Shown: positions 1-7,593 of the stretch, in pieces
How the letters are laid out: each line of letters opens with the position of its first letter
Numbering within the stretch: the stretch's first letter is position 1
Origin: Anaerotignum sp.
GTDB taxonomy: Bacteria; Bacillota; Clostridia; Lachnospirales; Anaerotignaceae
Reading direction: 5' to 3'
Assembly (NCBI GenBank): GCA_020024455.1
Contig: JAHHTU010000035.1
Coordinates: 1 to 18,343 of the forward strand
Length of the DNA: 18,343 nucleotides
Position numbers and translations under genes: made by a program
The notes under the pieces: generated by a model
The model's database searches: none
Told to the model about the DNA's origin: nothing
What the model saw: only the letters and a program-made list of their open reading frames with translations

Positions 1-103
1 TCAAATCTTCTTTCAGTCTTGTAGCTTCGCCGATCAGTTCCAAACCTACGTTTTGCACTTTACCGCTTCTTTGTTCAACTACTACATAAATACCTTTGCT
101 CAT
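1..103 (-). CDS. etfA: Electron transfer flavoprotein alpha subunit, N-terminal fragment (cut by window edge)
   Basis: The visible 34 residues (MSKGIYVVVEQRSGKVQNVG...) match the start of clostridial EtfA: a short beta strand 'GIYVVVEQR' followed by the 'G..V..V..ELIGEA..L' stretch. EtfA carries the FAD-binding C-terminal domain, which lies outside the window. With EtfB it forms the flavoprotein that passes electrons to or from the acyl-CoA dehydrogenase encoded two genes upstream. The ATG is preceded by a strong AAGGAGGAAC site and sits about 30 nt after the etfB stop, so the gene is almost certainly co-transcribed with bcd and etfB. The 3' end is missing only because the window ends. Confidence 0.9.
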   Translation of the reverse strand, partial: MSKGIYVVVEQRSGKVQNVGLELIGEATRLKEDL

Positions 104-133
104 AGTAGGGGTTCCTCCTTTTTTTGCGTTTTA

Positions 134-925
134 TCAGATGATAAATTTTTCTTCCAGTTTGTTTACAATCGCTTCCACAGCCTGCTCCGGTGTCAAATCT
201 TTCAAGATAGTACCAGCACCTTTTACTTCTTTTGTGAAGGATTTGAATACGTTGGTAGGAGAACCTTTCAAACCAATCATATCCAATTCCAAGTTATCTT
301 TCAAATCTTCAAAACCTAAAATTTTGATTTCTTTCTGGTAAGCATCAAATACGCCGCCAACGGACATATATCTAGGTTCTGCTAATTCAGCAATGGCTGT
401 CAACAAGCAAGGAGTTTGTGCTTTGATGATGTGATAACCATCTTCAAACTGTCTTCTTACCACAACATGGCCTTCTTTTGCTTCCACAACTTCTTCTACA
501 TAAGAAACCTGAGGCAAGTGCAATTTTTCAGCAATCTGAGGACCAACCTGCGCTGTGTCACCATCGATTGCCTGACGGCCTGTGATAATCAAATCATAAT
601 CCATTGTTTGCAGTGCTGCTGCCAAAATACCGGAAGTAGCATATGTATCGGAACCACCGAATTCTCTTGCGGAAACCAATACCGCTTCATCACAACCCAT
701 AGCCAAAGCTTCTCTCAAAGCAACGTCTGCCTGAGGAGGGCCCATGGATACAACGGTTACTGTACCACCCAGTTGTTCACGAATTTTCAAAGCTGCTTCA
801 ATACCTGTTTTATCATCATGGTTGATAATGGAAGGAACACCGTCACGAATCAGTGTGCCTGTTTTAGGGTCAATTTTTACTTCTACGGTATCGGGTACCT
901 GTTTCATACATACGACAATTTTCAT
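134..925 (-). CDS. etfB: Electron transfer flavoprotein beta subunit
   Basis: The 263-residue product is the usual length for EtfB (~260) and begins MKIVVCMKQVPDT, the family's hallmark N-terminus. The block DLIITGRQAIDGDTAQVGPQIAE is the EtfB nucleotide-binding signature, and TPCLLTAIAELAEPRYMS is also typical. In clostridia EtfAB either simply carries electrons or, in complex with butyryl-CoA dehydrogenase, bifurcates electrons from NADH to crotonyl-CoA and ferredoxin. Sequence reading alone does not settle which applies here. I chose the ATG at 925 because AAAGGAG lies 11 nt upstream and the homology starts there; the frame stays open for 30 more codons without a good site. It lies between bcd and etfA. 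Confidence 0.96.
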   Translation of the reverse strand: MKIVVCMKQVPDTVEVKIDPKTGTLIRDGVPSIINHDDKTGIEAALKIREQLGGTVTVVSMGPPQADVALREALAMGCDEAVLVSAREFGGSDTYATSGILAAALQTMDYDLIITGRQAIDGDTAQVGPQIAEKLHLPQVSYVEEVVEAKEGHVVVRRQFEDGYHIIKAQTPCLLTAIAELAEPRYMSVGGVFDAYQKEIKILGFEDLKDNLELDMIGLKGSPTNVFKSFTKEVKGAGTILKDLTPEQAVEAIVNKLEEKFII

Positions 926-1089
926 TGTAATATATTCTCCTTTCAATGTTTGATTGCAAGCATTGGTACGTTGTCCCCATTTTTTACAAGGGGTTTCTGC
1001 CCACATTCCACACAAACACAGATTGTATTTTTCAAAAAAACAATTTTATCCGGCGGAACACCAAAGACAACGCCCTCAAAATGGTGATA
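926..1089 (-). other. Intercistronic gap between bcd and etfB
   Basis: This is an unusually long 164-nt spacer for an otherwise tight operon. Read on the minus strand it contains an AT-rich imperfect hairpin (ATTGT...ACAAT arms around T and A runs, about 1023-1045) and a CCCC/GGGG pair around a T/A-rich loop (about 973-991). Neither has the stem-plus-U-tract look of a good terminator. No coding sequence with a convincing start was seen. It may hold an mRNA-processing site or a weak internal promoter; that is inference. Confidence 0.4.
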
Positions 1090-2232
1090 TTATTTCAATT
1101 TCAGCCAGTTTGCGATAACGATTTTTTGTACTTCGGAAGTACCTTCGTAGATTTCTGTGATTTTTGCATCACGCATCATTCTTTCGATAGGATATTCTCT
1201 TGTGTAACCGTAACCACCATACAACTGTACACATCTTCTTGTTACATCGCTTGCTGTTGTACCAGCCAAATATTTTGCCATTGCGGACAAATGGCTGAAA
1301 GGTCTGTGTGCATCTTTTTCGCAAGCTGCTTCGTATACCAACAGTTTTGCAGCTTCCACTTTTGTTGCCATATCAGCCAATTCAAACTGTGTATTTTGCA
1401 TTTGACCGATTTTTTTGCCGAATTGTTTTCTTTCCATAACGTATTTGATACATTCGTCAATGGCACCTTCCGCAATACCCAAAGCCTGAGAAGCAATACC
1501 GATACGACCGCCGTCCAATGTCTGCATTGCCACTTTGAAACCTTGTCCTTCTTTCCCCAACAGGTTTTCTTTTGGAATTCTGCAATTTTCAAAAATCAAT
1601 TCGCAGGTTGCTGAGCCACGAATACCCATTTTTCTTTCTTTTTTACCGATTGTAAATCCGGGTGTGTCTTTTTCCACGATAAATGCGGAAATACCTCTTG
1701 TACCTTTGGATTTATCTGTCATGGCAATGATTACGTATGTGTCAGCATAGCCTGCATTTGTGATAAATACTTTTGTACCGTTCAATACATAAGAATCACC
1801 TTCCAAAACAGCGGTTGTCTGCTGCATGGAAGCATCTGTACCGGCACTGGGTTCTGTCAAACCGAATGCACCCAATTTTTCCCCTTTTGCCAAAGGTATC
1901 AGATATTTTTGTTTTTGTTCTTCTGTACCAAACATATAAATAGGAGCTGCACACAAGGAAGTATGTGCGGATACAACGACTGCTGTGGTTGCACACACTT
2001 TTGCCAGTTCTTCCACTGCCATAGAGTATGCCAGATAGTCACCGCCTGCACCACCATATTCTTTGGGGAATGGAATACCCATAAAACCATATCTTGCCAA
2101 TTTTTCTACAGTTTCCACAGGAAATCTTTCTTCTTCGTCCAATTCTTCCGCCAAAGGTTTTACTTCAGTTTCTGCAAATTTTCTGTACAATTCTCTCAAC
2201 AGTACGTGTTCTTTTGAATAGCCAAACTCCAT
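1090..2232 (-). CDS. bcd: Short-chain acyl-CoA dehydrogenase (butyryl-CoA dehydrogenase or acryloyl-CoA reductase type)
   Basis: The 380-residue flavoprotein has the standard acyl-CoA dehydrogenase layout: a helical N-terminal domain, a beta domain with the signature FGLTEPSAGTDAS (about residues 123-135), and a C-terminal helical domain with QLYGGYGYTREYPIERMMRDAK. The catalytic base is the Glu in IYEGTSE (about E363), the position used by butyryl-CoA dehydrogenases. It would reduce crotonyl-CoA to butyryl-CoA with EtfBA, encoded immediately downstream. The order dehydrogenase-etfB-etfA is also that of the acryloyl-CoA reductase genes of Clostridium propionicum, so the substrate could be C3 rather than C4. 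The AAGGAGGA site is 8 nt from the ATG. A sigma-54 type promoter sits about 60 nt upstream, and the divergent neighbour is a sigma-54 activator. Confidence 0.93.
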   Translation of the reverse strand: MEFGYSKEHVLLRELYRKFAETEVKPLAEELDEEERFPVETVEKLARYGFMGIPFPKEYGGAGGDYLAYSMAVEELAKVCATTAVVVSAHTSLCAAPIYMFGTEEQKQKYLIPLAKGEKLGAFGLTEPSAGTDASMQQTTAVLEGDSYVLNGTKVFITNAGYADTYVIIAMTDKSKGTRGISAFIVEKDTPGFTIGKKERKMGIRGSATCELIFENCRIPKENLLGKEGQGFKVAMQTLDGGRIGIASQALGIAEGAIDECIKYVMERKQFGKKIGQMQNTQFELADMATKVEAAKLLVYEAACEKDAHRPFSHLSAMAKYLAGTTASDVTRRCVQLYGGYGYTREYPIERMMRDAKITEIYEGTSEVQKIVIANWLKLK

Positions 2233-2291
2233 AATTTGTTTCCTCCTTAGATAGGCGTTAATTTTGTTATTATTCTAACAATAAAATATAG

Positions 2292-2308
2292 AGCAAAAAT
2301 CATGCCAA
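2292..2308 (-). promoter_or_regulatory. Sigma-54 (-24/-12) promoter for bcd-etfBA
   Basis: On the minus strand the sequence TTGGCATGATTTTTGCT matches the TGGCACG-N4-TTGCW consensus at all positions but one (C to T). The invariant GG and GC dinucleotides are separated by exactly 10 nt. GG is at 2306/2305 and GC at 2294/2293, which puts +1 near 2281 and gives a ~49-nt leader before the bcd ATG. The adjacent divergent gene is a sigma-54 enhancer-binding protein, which strongly supports the call. The site is seen directly; its use is inferred. Confidence 0.85.
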
Positions 2309-2338
2309 CTTATTTTCCATTGATTTTCGGATATTTTT

Positions 2339-2367
2339 TTATCATTTTCATGGTTTTTTGTTATAAT
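2339..2367 (+). promoter_or_regulatory. Probable sigma-A promoter of the PAS/AAA+ regulator
   Basis: TTATCA (2339-2344), a 17-nt spacer and a perfect TATAAT (2362-2367) preceded by TG at the extended -10 position. Transcription would begin near 2374, leaving about 72 nt before the regulator's ATG. A second extended TATAAT lies 12 bp downstream (2374-2379). The -10 hexamers are embedded in the direct repeats described separately, so the regulator could repress or modulate itself. Confidence 0.5.
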
Positions 2368-2391
2368 ATTTGTTATAATTTATGTTGTAAT
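2358..2391. repeat. Three tandem 10-bp direct repeats with 12-bp period (candidate activator binding sites)
   Basis: TTGTTATAAT (2358-2367), TTGTTATAAT (2370-2379) and ATGTTGTAAT (2382-2391) are spaced exactly 12 bp apart; a weak fourth copy may follow at 2394. They lie about 77-110 bp upstream of the predicted sigma-54 start of bcd, the usual distance for upstream activating sequences of enhancer-binding proteins. The alternative reading is that they are simply overlapping -10 elements in AT-rich DNA. Confidence 0.5.
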
Positions 2392-2445
2392 TTTCATTCT
2401 AACATTTTATCACATTTTTCTCACATTTTAGAAAGGGTGTTTTTT

Positions 2446-3870
2446 ATGCTTCTTACACAGGAGTTGTTTTTTTCTTCACCACTGGCTTACCAAATGTTAG
2501 ACCACACCAATGACGGCATCAATGTGGTAGATATCAACGGTATTCTGGTATACGTCAATAACATTTCTGCAAATTATCTCAATCAAACAAGAGAAAATAT
2601 GATTGGGAAACATATTTCTGATTTTTATCCGGAAGCCGTACTGCTGACCGTATTAAAAAACCATCGTCCTGTATTGGATAAAAAAATTCATCTGGTGCCT
2701 CCTAATAAATATATTGTCAATTCTTACCCCATATTTTTAGATGGTGTATTCATGGGGGCATATTCTATCTTTCAGGATATACAAGAAATCGACCGCCTAA
2801 ACAGCAAAATCAAACATTTGGAAATGCAAGTCAGCTTATCCAAACCCGAAGCAGATTATCAGCACGTTGTGCATATGGGCACTATGCAAAACATATATAA
2901 ACAAGCCAAAAAAATCGTTGGCTCTTTGGGCGGGCCTCGCCACTCCATTATCACCGGAGAATCCGGCACAGGTAAAACCATGCTTGCCAACCTCATTTAT
3001 CACTATGCAAAAGAAATCGGTGTCATCAGTAAAAATGCCCCTTTTATCGAAATCAACTGTGCCCAGTTTACAAATCCTGACATTGCAGCCATGGAAATAT
3101 TCGGCTCTGTGGAGGGTGCATACACCGGTTCCAAAAAAAGAAAAGGTCTGTTTGAGCAAGCCAATGGCGGCATTTTGTTCTTAGATGAGGCACATACCAT
3201 TGAAAATTATCAAAACTTACTGTTAAAAGCCATCGAGTCCGGCAAAATCCGCCGTATCGGGGACACAAAAGAAATTGATATCAATGTCATTGTCATTGCT
3301 GCCTCCACCAAAAATTTACACGAAGTATTTTTACCTGAATTATACCAACGTCTGGGGCAATATGAAATGCATTTGCCTGCATTGCGGGAACGCTCTTTGG
3401 AAGAAAAAGAAAGTCTGTTTGCACACTTTGTCAAAAAATATGAAAATGCAGTTTGGGAAGCACGCCACATACAATATCATGTTTTATTCACACCCGAGGC
3501 AAAATATGCCATACTGCACGCCGTATATCCACGCAATATCCGGCAAATGCGTGATGTCATCAATTACAGCATAGATGCCTCGTCCCCCTTAATCGAAGAT
3601 ATTGGCGAAAAAACTGAAATCACAACATTGGTAGAAATGGAGCATATTCCCTTTACCGTTTCGGAACACATCGAACCCAAACACCACAATCCACAACCCA
3701 CAAAAAAAACCGATGTGATTACACAGGAAATTGCACAGGAAATCAAACAAGCATACGAAACAGGACTGGGTGCCAGAAAAATTGCACATCGTTTGGAAGA
3801 AATGGGGCATCACATTCCATATTATAAAGTTGCGTATTTTTTGAAAAAAGAATATCCAAACAAGAATTAA
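2446..3870 (+). CDS. Sigma-54-dependent transcriptional activator (PAS, AAA+, C-terminal HTH)
   Basis: The 474-residue regulator starts with a PAS sensor (about residues 15-115, 'NDGINVVDINGILVYVNNISANYL'), followed by a short coiled linker. The AAA+ sigma-54 activator domain (about 140-380) has Walker A GESGTGKT (171-178), the sigma-54 contact loop GAYTGS (224-229; canonical GAFTGA), Walker B LFLDEAH (244-250), the arginine-finger region LYQRLGQYEMHLPALRER and a sensor-2 segment NIRQMRDVI. The C-terminal ~45 residues (ARKIAHRLEEMGHHIPYYKVAYFLKK) look like a helix-turn-helix closer to recombinase/resolvase HTHs than to the usual Fis type. The ATG at 2446 has GAAAGGG 6 nt upstream; the frame is open further upstream without a good site. 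It is divergent from bcd-etfBA and probably controls it. The PAS ligand is unknown. Confidence 0.92.
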   Translation: MLLTQELFFSSPLAYQMLDHTNDGINVVDINGILVYVNNISANYLNQTRENMIGKHISDFYPEAVLLTVLKNHRPVLDKKIHLVPPNKYIVNSYPIFLDGVFMGAYSIFQDIQEIDRLNSKIKHLEMQVSLSKPEADYQHVVHMGTMQNIYKQAKKIVGSLGGPRHSIITGESGTGKTMLANLIYHYAKEIGVISKNAPFIEINCAQFTNPDIAAMEIFGSVEGAYTGSKKRKGLFEQANGGILFLDEAHTIENYQNLLLKAIESGKIRRIGDTKEIDINVIVIAASTKNLHEVFLPELYQRLGQYEMHLPALRERSLEEKESLFAHFVKKYENAVWEARHIQYHVLFTPEAKYAILHAVYPRNIRQMRDVINYSIDASSPLIEDIGEKTEITTLVEMEHIPFTVSEHIEPKHHNPQPTKKTDVITQEIAQEIKQAYETGLGARKIAHRLEEMGHHIPYYKVAYFLKKEYPNKN

Positions 3871-3968
3871 ACCTATCTTTGTCAAACCTTGTCCGATTTT
3901 GCGAGCAAAAAAATGATACAACTGTCAGAAAGTGATGTAAACTGGTGATAGACAAAGGAGTTTTGCAT

Positions 3969-4685
3969 ATGGAAAATCACGTTATTTTTTATGAAGGTAT
4001 TCCGATTGAATATCACCTGAAACGAAAAAATATAAAATATATCAATTTGCGTGTCAACAAATATGAGCAAGTGGTTGTATCTGCACCTTTTCGTGTGCCA
4101 CTTGCTGATATTCATGCATTTGTACAGGAGAAAGCAAGTTGGATTATCACCCATCTGGCGGAAGTGGAAAAAATCAAACAGACACAACCATCTCCATTTT
4201 TATCTCATGGGAAAACCGTATATTATTTCGGGCAATCCTACACATTGGAACTCTGTCAAGGTCTGCCCCATATCAGTATCACAAATGACAAAATACGGAT
4301 ACAAAGCTATACACAAGACCAGCAAAAACTGCGTACCATGTATTTACAATGGTTAAAAGTGCGTGCAAAACATACATTTTCCGCTATTCTGGACGAAGTA
4401 CTGCCACTGCCTGCCCCCTATAGCGTACCACACCCGTCCATACAAATTCGGAATATGAAAAGCATATGGGGCAGTTGTCACACACAGGACACAAAAATCT
4501 GCTTGAATTTGCAGTTAATGAAAGCAGATGCTCTTTGCATCAAACAAGTCATTTTGCATGAGCTTGTGCATTTTCTGCACCCCAATCACAGCAAAGCATT
4601 TTATGCGGCATTGGAACAGCTCATGCCCGACTGGAAAATACATAAAAAAAGATTGGAAACACAATATCATGATGGCATTTTATAA
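3969..4685 (+). CDS. YgjP-family (COG1451/DUF45) putative zinc metallopeptidase
   Basis: The 238-residue protein ends in the family's zinc site HELVHFLHPNHSKAFY: HELVH at 197-201 with a third His at 207. It also has the conserved IWGSC motif (residues 166-170) and the N-terminal YHLKRKNIKYINLRV strand pattern of YgjP/SprT-like proteins. No signal peptide or membrane segment is visible, so it should be cytoplasmic; the physiological substrate of the family is poorly defined. The ATG at 3969 follows AAAGGAG by 8 nt and is preferred over an in-frame ATG 24 nt upstream that lacks a site. It lies 98 nt after the sigma-54 activator with no terminator between, so read-through is possible. Confidence 0.88.
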   Translation: MENHVIFYEGIPIEYHLKRKNIKYINLRVNKYEQVVVSAPFRVPLADIHAFVQEKASWIITHLAEVEKIKQTQPSPFLSHGKTVYYFGQSYTLELCQGLPHISITNDKIRIQSYTQDQQKLRTMYLQWLKVRAKHTFSAILDEVLPLPAPYSVPHPSIQIRNMKSIWGSCHTQDTKICLNLQLMKADALCIKQVILHELVHFLHPNHSKAFYAALEQLMPDWKIHKKRLETQYHDGIL

Positions 4686-4724
4686 ATTTCCATTTTTTAC
4701 CTCTCCCGTAAATCCGTCTATGTA

Positions 4725-4753
4725 TTGACAAATATTTTTCATTGTGCTATACT
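4725..4753 (+). promoter_or_regulatory. Sigma-A promoter of tRNA-fMet
   Basis: A perfect TTGACA (4725-4730), a 17-nt spacer and TATACT (4748-4753). The expected start is about 4760, a few bases before the mature tRNA 5' end, as is usual for stable RNA genes. Confidence 0.88.
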
Positions 4754-4765
4754 GTTCTACAACGA

Positions 4766-4839
<74 letters not shown>

Positions 4840-4846
4840 TTTTTTC

Positions 4847-4874
4847 AGACAGAGAATATTCTCTGTCTTTTTTT
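4847..4874 (+). terminator. Rho-independent terminator of tRNA-fMet
   Basis: A 22-nt perfect palindrome (AGACAGAGAAT and its complement ATTCTCTGTCT, 4847-4868) runs straight into a T tract ending at 4874. The 5' side starts 7 nt after the tRNA. Confidence 0.92.
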
Positions 4875-5080
4875 ATTGCTTGCTTTTGCAATTTTTCCCA
4901 TTTTATTCCGTCTATTTTCACAGAAAGTATTTGTTTTCTTTTTTTGCAAACCACTGTATACTATTTATGTACAATGTTGTTATATTTTTGCAAAAATTTA
5001 ATGAAAATGCAAAAGTTTTTTTACCATTTTCATGATATAGTATAACTATACCAAATTGATAAAATAGGAGGTTTAATCAT
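4875..5080 (+). promoter_or_regulatory. Upstream region of the SLH repeat protein
   Basis: About 200 bp of very AT-rich DNA. I found no clean -35/-10 pair; TATACT (4958-4963) and TATAAC (5041-5046) are possible -10 boxes with poor -35 partners. A 15-bp palindrome, TATAGT-ATA-ACTATA, spans 5036-5050 just before the start and could be an operator or simply the -10 region. The AGGAGG at 5066-5071 is the ribosome-binding site. Several TTTTGCAA-like words recur here but without regular spacing. Confidence 0.4.
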
Positions 5081-7471
5081 ATGAAACGATTTCTCGCTTT
5101 GACATTGGCAGGCACACTCCTGCTGAGCAATACCACTGTATTTGCAGCCACATTTGCAGACATTAGCAAAGTCCCTTGGCCGGGGGCAGCAACATTTATC
5201 AATCAAGCTGCGGATTTGGGCTTGATGAACGGCTATTCCGAAAATGGCAGAAAATACTGCAAACCCAGAAACAATGTCACTTATAACGAAGCAACTCAAC
5301 TGGTGTATTCCATATTAAAAACATATTATAAAGATGATGCAAATGAAAGCATCATTTCTAAATGGAAACCCATTATGGTTGCATATCATATTCCCACTTG
5401 GGCATATTCTGCGGTATCTTATTCCTTGGAAAAAGGTATTTTGATTACCACAGACCTTTCCCGCTTTATGAAAGGCAATGTGCAACAAAACGCCAATCGT
5501 GAAGATATCGGCGTGATGTTTGGGAAAGCATTGGGCAAAATATATGGTGTGGATATGAATGCCAAATTGACTTACAAAGATGCTGCTACCATCGGCAAAA
5601 CTTCTGTACCTTATTTGGATTTGTTGTTTGACAAAAAAATCATGGTTGGTGATGATTACAACAAATTCAATCCGAAAAAAAATATCAATCGTGCAGAAAT
5701 GGCAGTATTATCCGTAAAATCTTATAAACTGCTGACAAGCACACCAACCACACCCACACCGCCATCTACAACACCAAATACCACACCGTCTACATTGCCT
5801 TCCAGTGGTAATATCACAGGCACGGTTTCTGTGGCAATGGTATTGGAAAACGGCGACCTGTTTTGCAGTATCCGCACAAACGATGGCAAAGGCATCAATC
5901 TGTTTGGCAAAAAAGGTACAGCAAAAGTATACTATGATGGGGAACAACTGGGCTTTTCAGATGTTGGCACAAATGATGCAGTCACCGTATCTTATGCAAA
6001 CGGCGATATTCAAACATTGACCATCACAAAATCGGTAGGTGGTGTCACCAATAAATTGACTTATGATTTGGTGAGCATCAGTTCCAGCAGAGTGACTGTC
6101 AAAGATGGCTCCAAAGAAAAAACATATTCTTTGGATGACTCTGTAGATGTATATATCAACGAAAACTTATCTTCTCCATCTAAATTGGACAGTGCATTGT
6201 CCGATAAAAAATATTTCTCTGTCACATTGCATCTCAATAAAGATGATAAAGTGACAAAGATTTATGCAACAGAAACCAAAAAAGGAGAAAAATTCGGCAT
6301 CATCAAAGATTTGGACGATAAAGAAATCACCATCAAAGCATCTAACGGAAAATCTTATGATTACAAATTGAGCAGTGATGTACGTGTTTACGACTCTTTA
6401 ACCGATTTGAGTTTCCGTGATTTGAAAAGACATTATGATGATACCGATTATTATGTGACATTGACCACAGACAGCAAAGGCATTGTAACAAAAATTACCA
6501 TTGACCATGCCGAAGATGATACCCACGGTATTTTGACACACATGACTTCCCGTCGGTTGACCATCAAAGCAAACAATAAAGAATATACTTATAATTATTA
6601 TGACAGAGATATTGATGTGGAAATTGATGGTAAAACAAAAGATATTTCTTACCTCAAAGACCATTACGAAGATACTTCTTATCGTGTTGTATTGACCGTC
6701 AATCGTGATGATGAAGTCACAAAAATTGTTGCAACCGAGGAAAGCCTGGGTGTCAACAAAGGGATTATCAAATACATGAGCAATAGCACAATCGAAATCA
6801 AAGACAGCAAAGGCAATACATATTCCTATTCTGTATTAGACGATACCGATGATATTGCTGTAACATTAAACGGTAAAAGTTCTGATTATGAAAAATTGAA
6901 AGAAGTTTACAAAAAATATGACCATGAAGCAACATTGTCATTCAAAAACAAAGAAGTTTCCAAAATTGTCGCAACCAACGAAGAAGCAGATAAAGGCGAA
7001 TTGCGTGCATTGAGTTATGATGAAATTACCATCTATATCGACGGTAGCAAATTTACTTATGATTTGGACGAAGATGTTGAAGTGGAATTGGAAGATGATG
7101 ATTACACATTGAAAAAATTGATAAATGCCTTTAATGATGGATATGATAACTTTACCGTAAAATTGTCATTCAACATAGACCGCTCCAAAGTCACACGTAT
7201 TTCTGCTGATTATGCATCAGAATATGGTGATACCGTAAAAGGGCGTTTGGTGGAAGTTTCTCATAGTAAAGTGCGTATCAAAGTAGATGGTCGCACCAAA
7301 ACATATGAATTTGCAAGTCGTTTTGACAAACGTGATGATGTCATAGGCGATGTTAAGGATTTATACGATTTAATCGACCGCTTTGACGATGGGGACGGCA
7401 GAGATTATGATATCAAACTGGAATTAAACACAGATGATGAAATCATAAAATTAACCGCAGAAAGAGCTTAA
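5081..7471 (+). CDS. Secreted SLH-domain cell-surface protein with ~77-residue beta-rich repeats
   Basis: The 796-residue protein has a signal peptide (MKRFLALTLAGTLLLSNTTVFA, cleavage after about A22). Three SLH-type modules follow, at about 24-83, 95-155 and 163-217; they normally anchor proteins to pyruvylated secondary wall polymer. A Thr/Pro/Ser linker (about 220-242) leads to a beta-rich region (about 244-320) and then six related repeats beginning near 326, 405, 482, 559, 638 and 719. Each repeat follows the pattern G-I-[IL] ... [IV]-x-I-K ... Y-x-Y-x-[LV] ... Y-x-V-x-L-x-x-[ND]-x-D-x-x-V-T-K-I-x-A. The repeats are rich in Asp and Lys, giving a highly acidic C-terminal half. There is no catalytic motif, so a structural or S-layer-associated role is the fair guess. 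It stands alone, with a strong AGGAGG 9 nt from the ATG. Confidence 0.85.
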   Translation: MKRFLALTLAGTLLLSNTTVFAATFADISKVPWPGAATFINQAADLGLMNGYSENGRKYCKPRNNVTYNEATQLVYSILKTYYKDDANESIISKWKPIMVAYHIPTWAYSAVSYSLEKGILITTDLSRFMKGNVQQNANREDIGVMFGKALGKIYGVDMNAKLTYKDAATIGKTSVPYLDLLFDKKIMVGDDYNKFNPKKNINRAEMAVLSVKSYKLLTSTPTTPTPPSTTPNTTPSTLPSSGNITGTVSVAMVLENGDLFCSIRTNDGKGINLFGKKGTAKVYYDGEQLGFSDVGTNDAVTVSYANGDIQTLTITKSVGGVTNKLTYDLVSISSSRVTVKDGSKEKTYSLDDSVDVYINENLSSPSKLDSALSDKKYFSVTLHLNKDDKVTKIYATETKKGEKFGIIKDLDDKEITIKASNGKSYDYKLSSDVRVYDSLTDLSFRDLKRHYDDTDYYVTLTTDSKGIVTKITIDHAEDDTHGILTHMTSRRLTIKANNKEYTYNYYDRDIDVEIDGKTKDISYLKDHYEDTSYRVVLTVNRDDEVTKIVATEESLGVNKGIIKYMSNSTIEIKDSKGNTYSYSVLDDTDDIAVTLNGKSSDYEKLKEVYKKYDHEATLSFKNKEVSKIVATNEEADKGELRALSYDEITIYIDGSKFTYDLDEDVEVELEDDDYTLKKLINAFNDGYDNFTVKLSFNIDRSKVTRISADYASEYGDTVKGRLVEVSHSKVRIKVDGRTKTYEFASRFDKRDDVIGDVKDLYDLIDRFDDGDGRDYDIKLELNTDDEIIKLTAERA

Positions 7472-7480
7472 TGCGGATAG

Positions 7481-7515
7481 GAAAGCGGTTGTTCTGATGA
7501 GCAACTGCTTTCTTT
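7481..7515 (+). terminator. Probable terminator after the SLH protein
   Basis: A 14-bp stem with two G:U pairs (7481-7494 with 7499-7512) around a TGAT loop, starting 9 nt after the stop codon. It is followed by only a short, interrupted T run (TTTCCATTTCC), so its efficiency is uncertain. Confidence 0.65.
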
Positions 7516-7593
7516 CCATTTCCAGAAAAAGTATACAAACAGCACAACTTTTTTACATTTCTTCCGAAAAAATTATGTATTATTTGGTATTTA

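Noticed and set aside
926..1015. N-terminal extension of etfB by 30 codons
   Set aside because: EtfB homology begins at the ATG at 925 with AAAGGAG in place; the extension lacks a site and family support.
416..1614. Long open frames on the plus strand opposite etfB and bcd
   Set aside because: They are antisense shadows of strongly conserved genes, rich in Cys, Phe and His, with no ribosome-binding site or domain pattern.
2302..2445. 48-codon N-terminal extension of the sigma-54 activator, giving a hydrophobic segment
   Set aside because: It would be read through promoter and repeat DNA and its first codon overlaps the sigma-54 promoter; the ATG at 2446 has a good ribosome-binding site.
4875..5080. 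CRISPR or small-RNA array suggested by recurring TTTTGCAA words
   Set aside because: Spacing is irregular and the words are short AT-rich sequences expected by chance.
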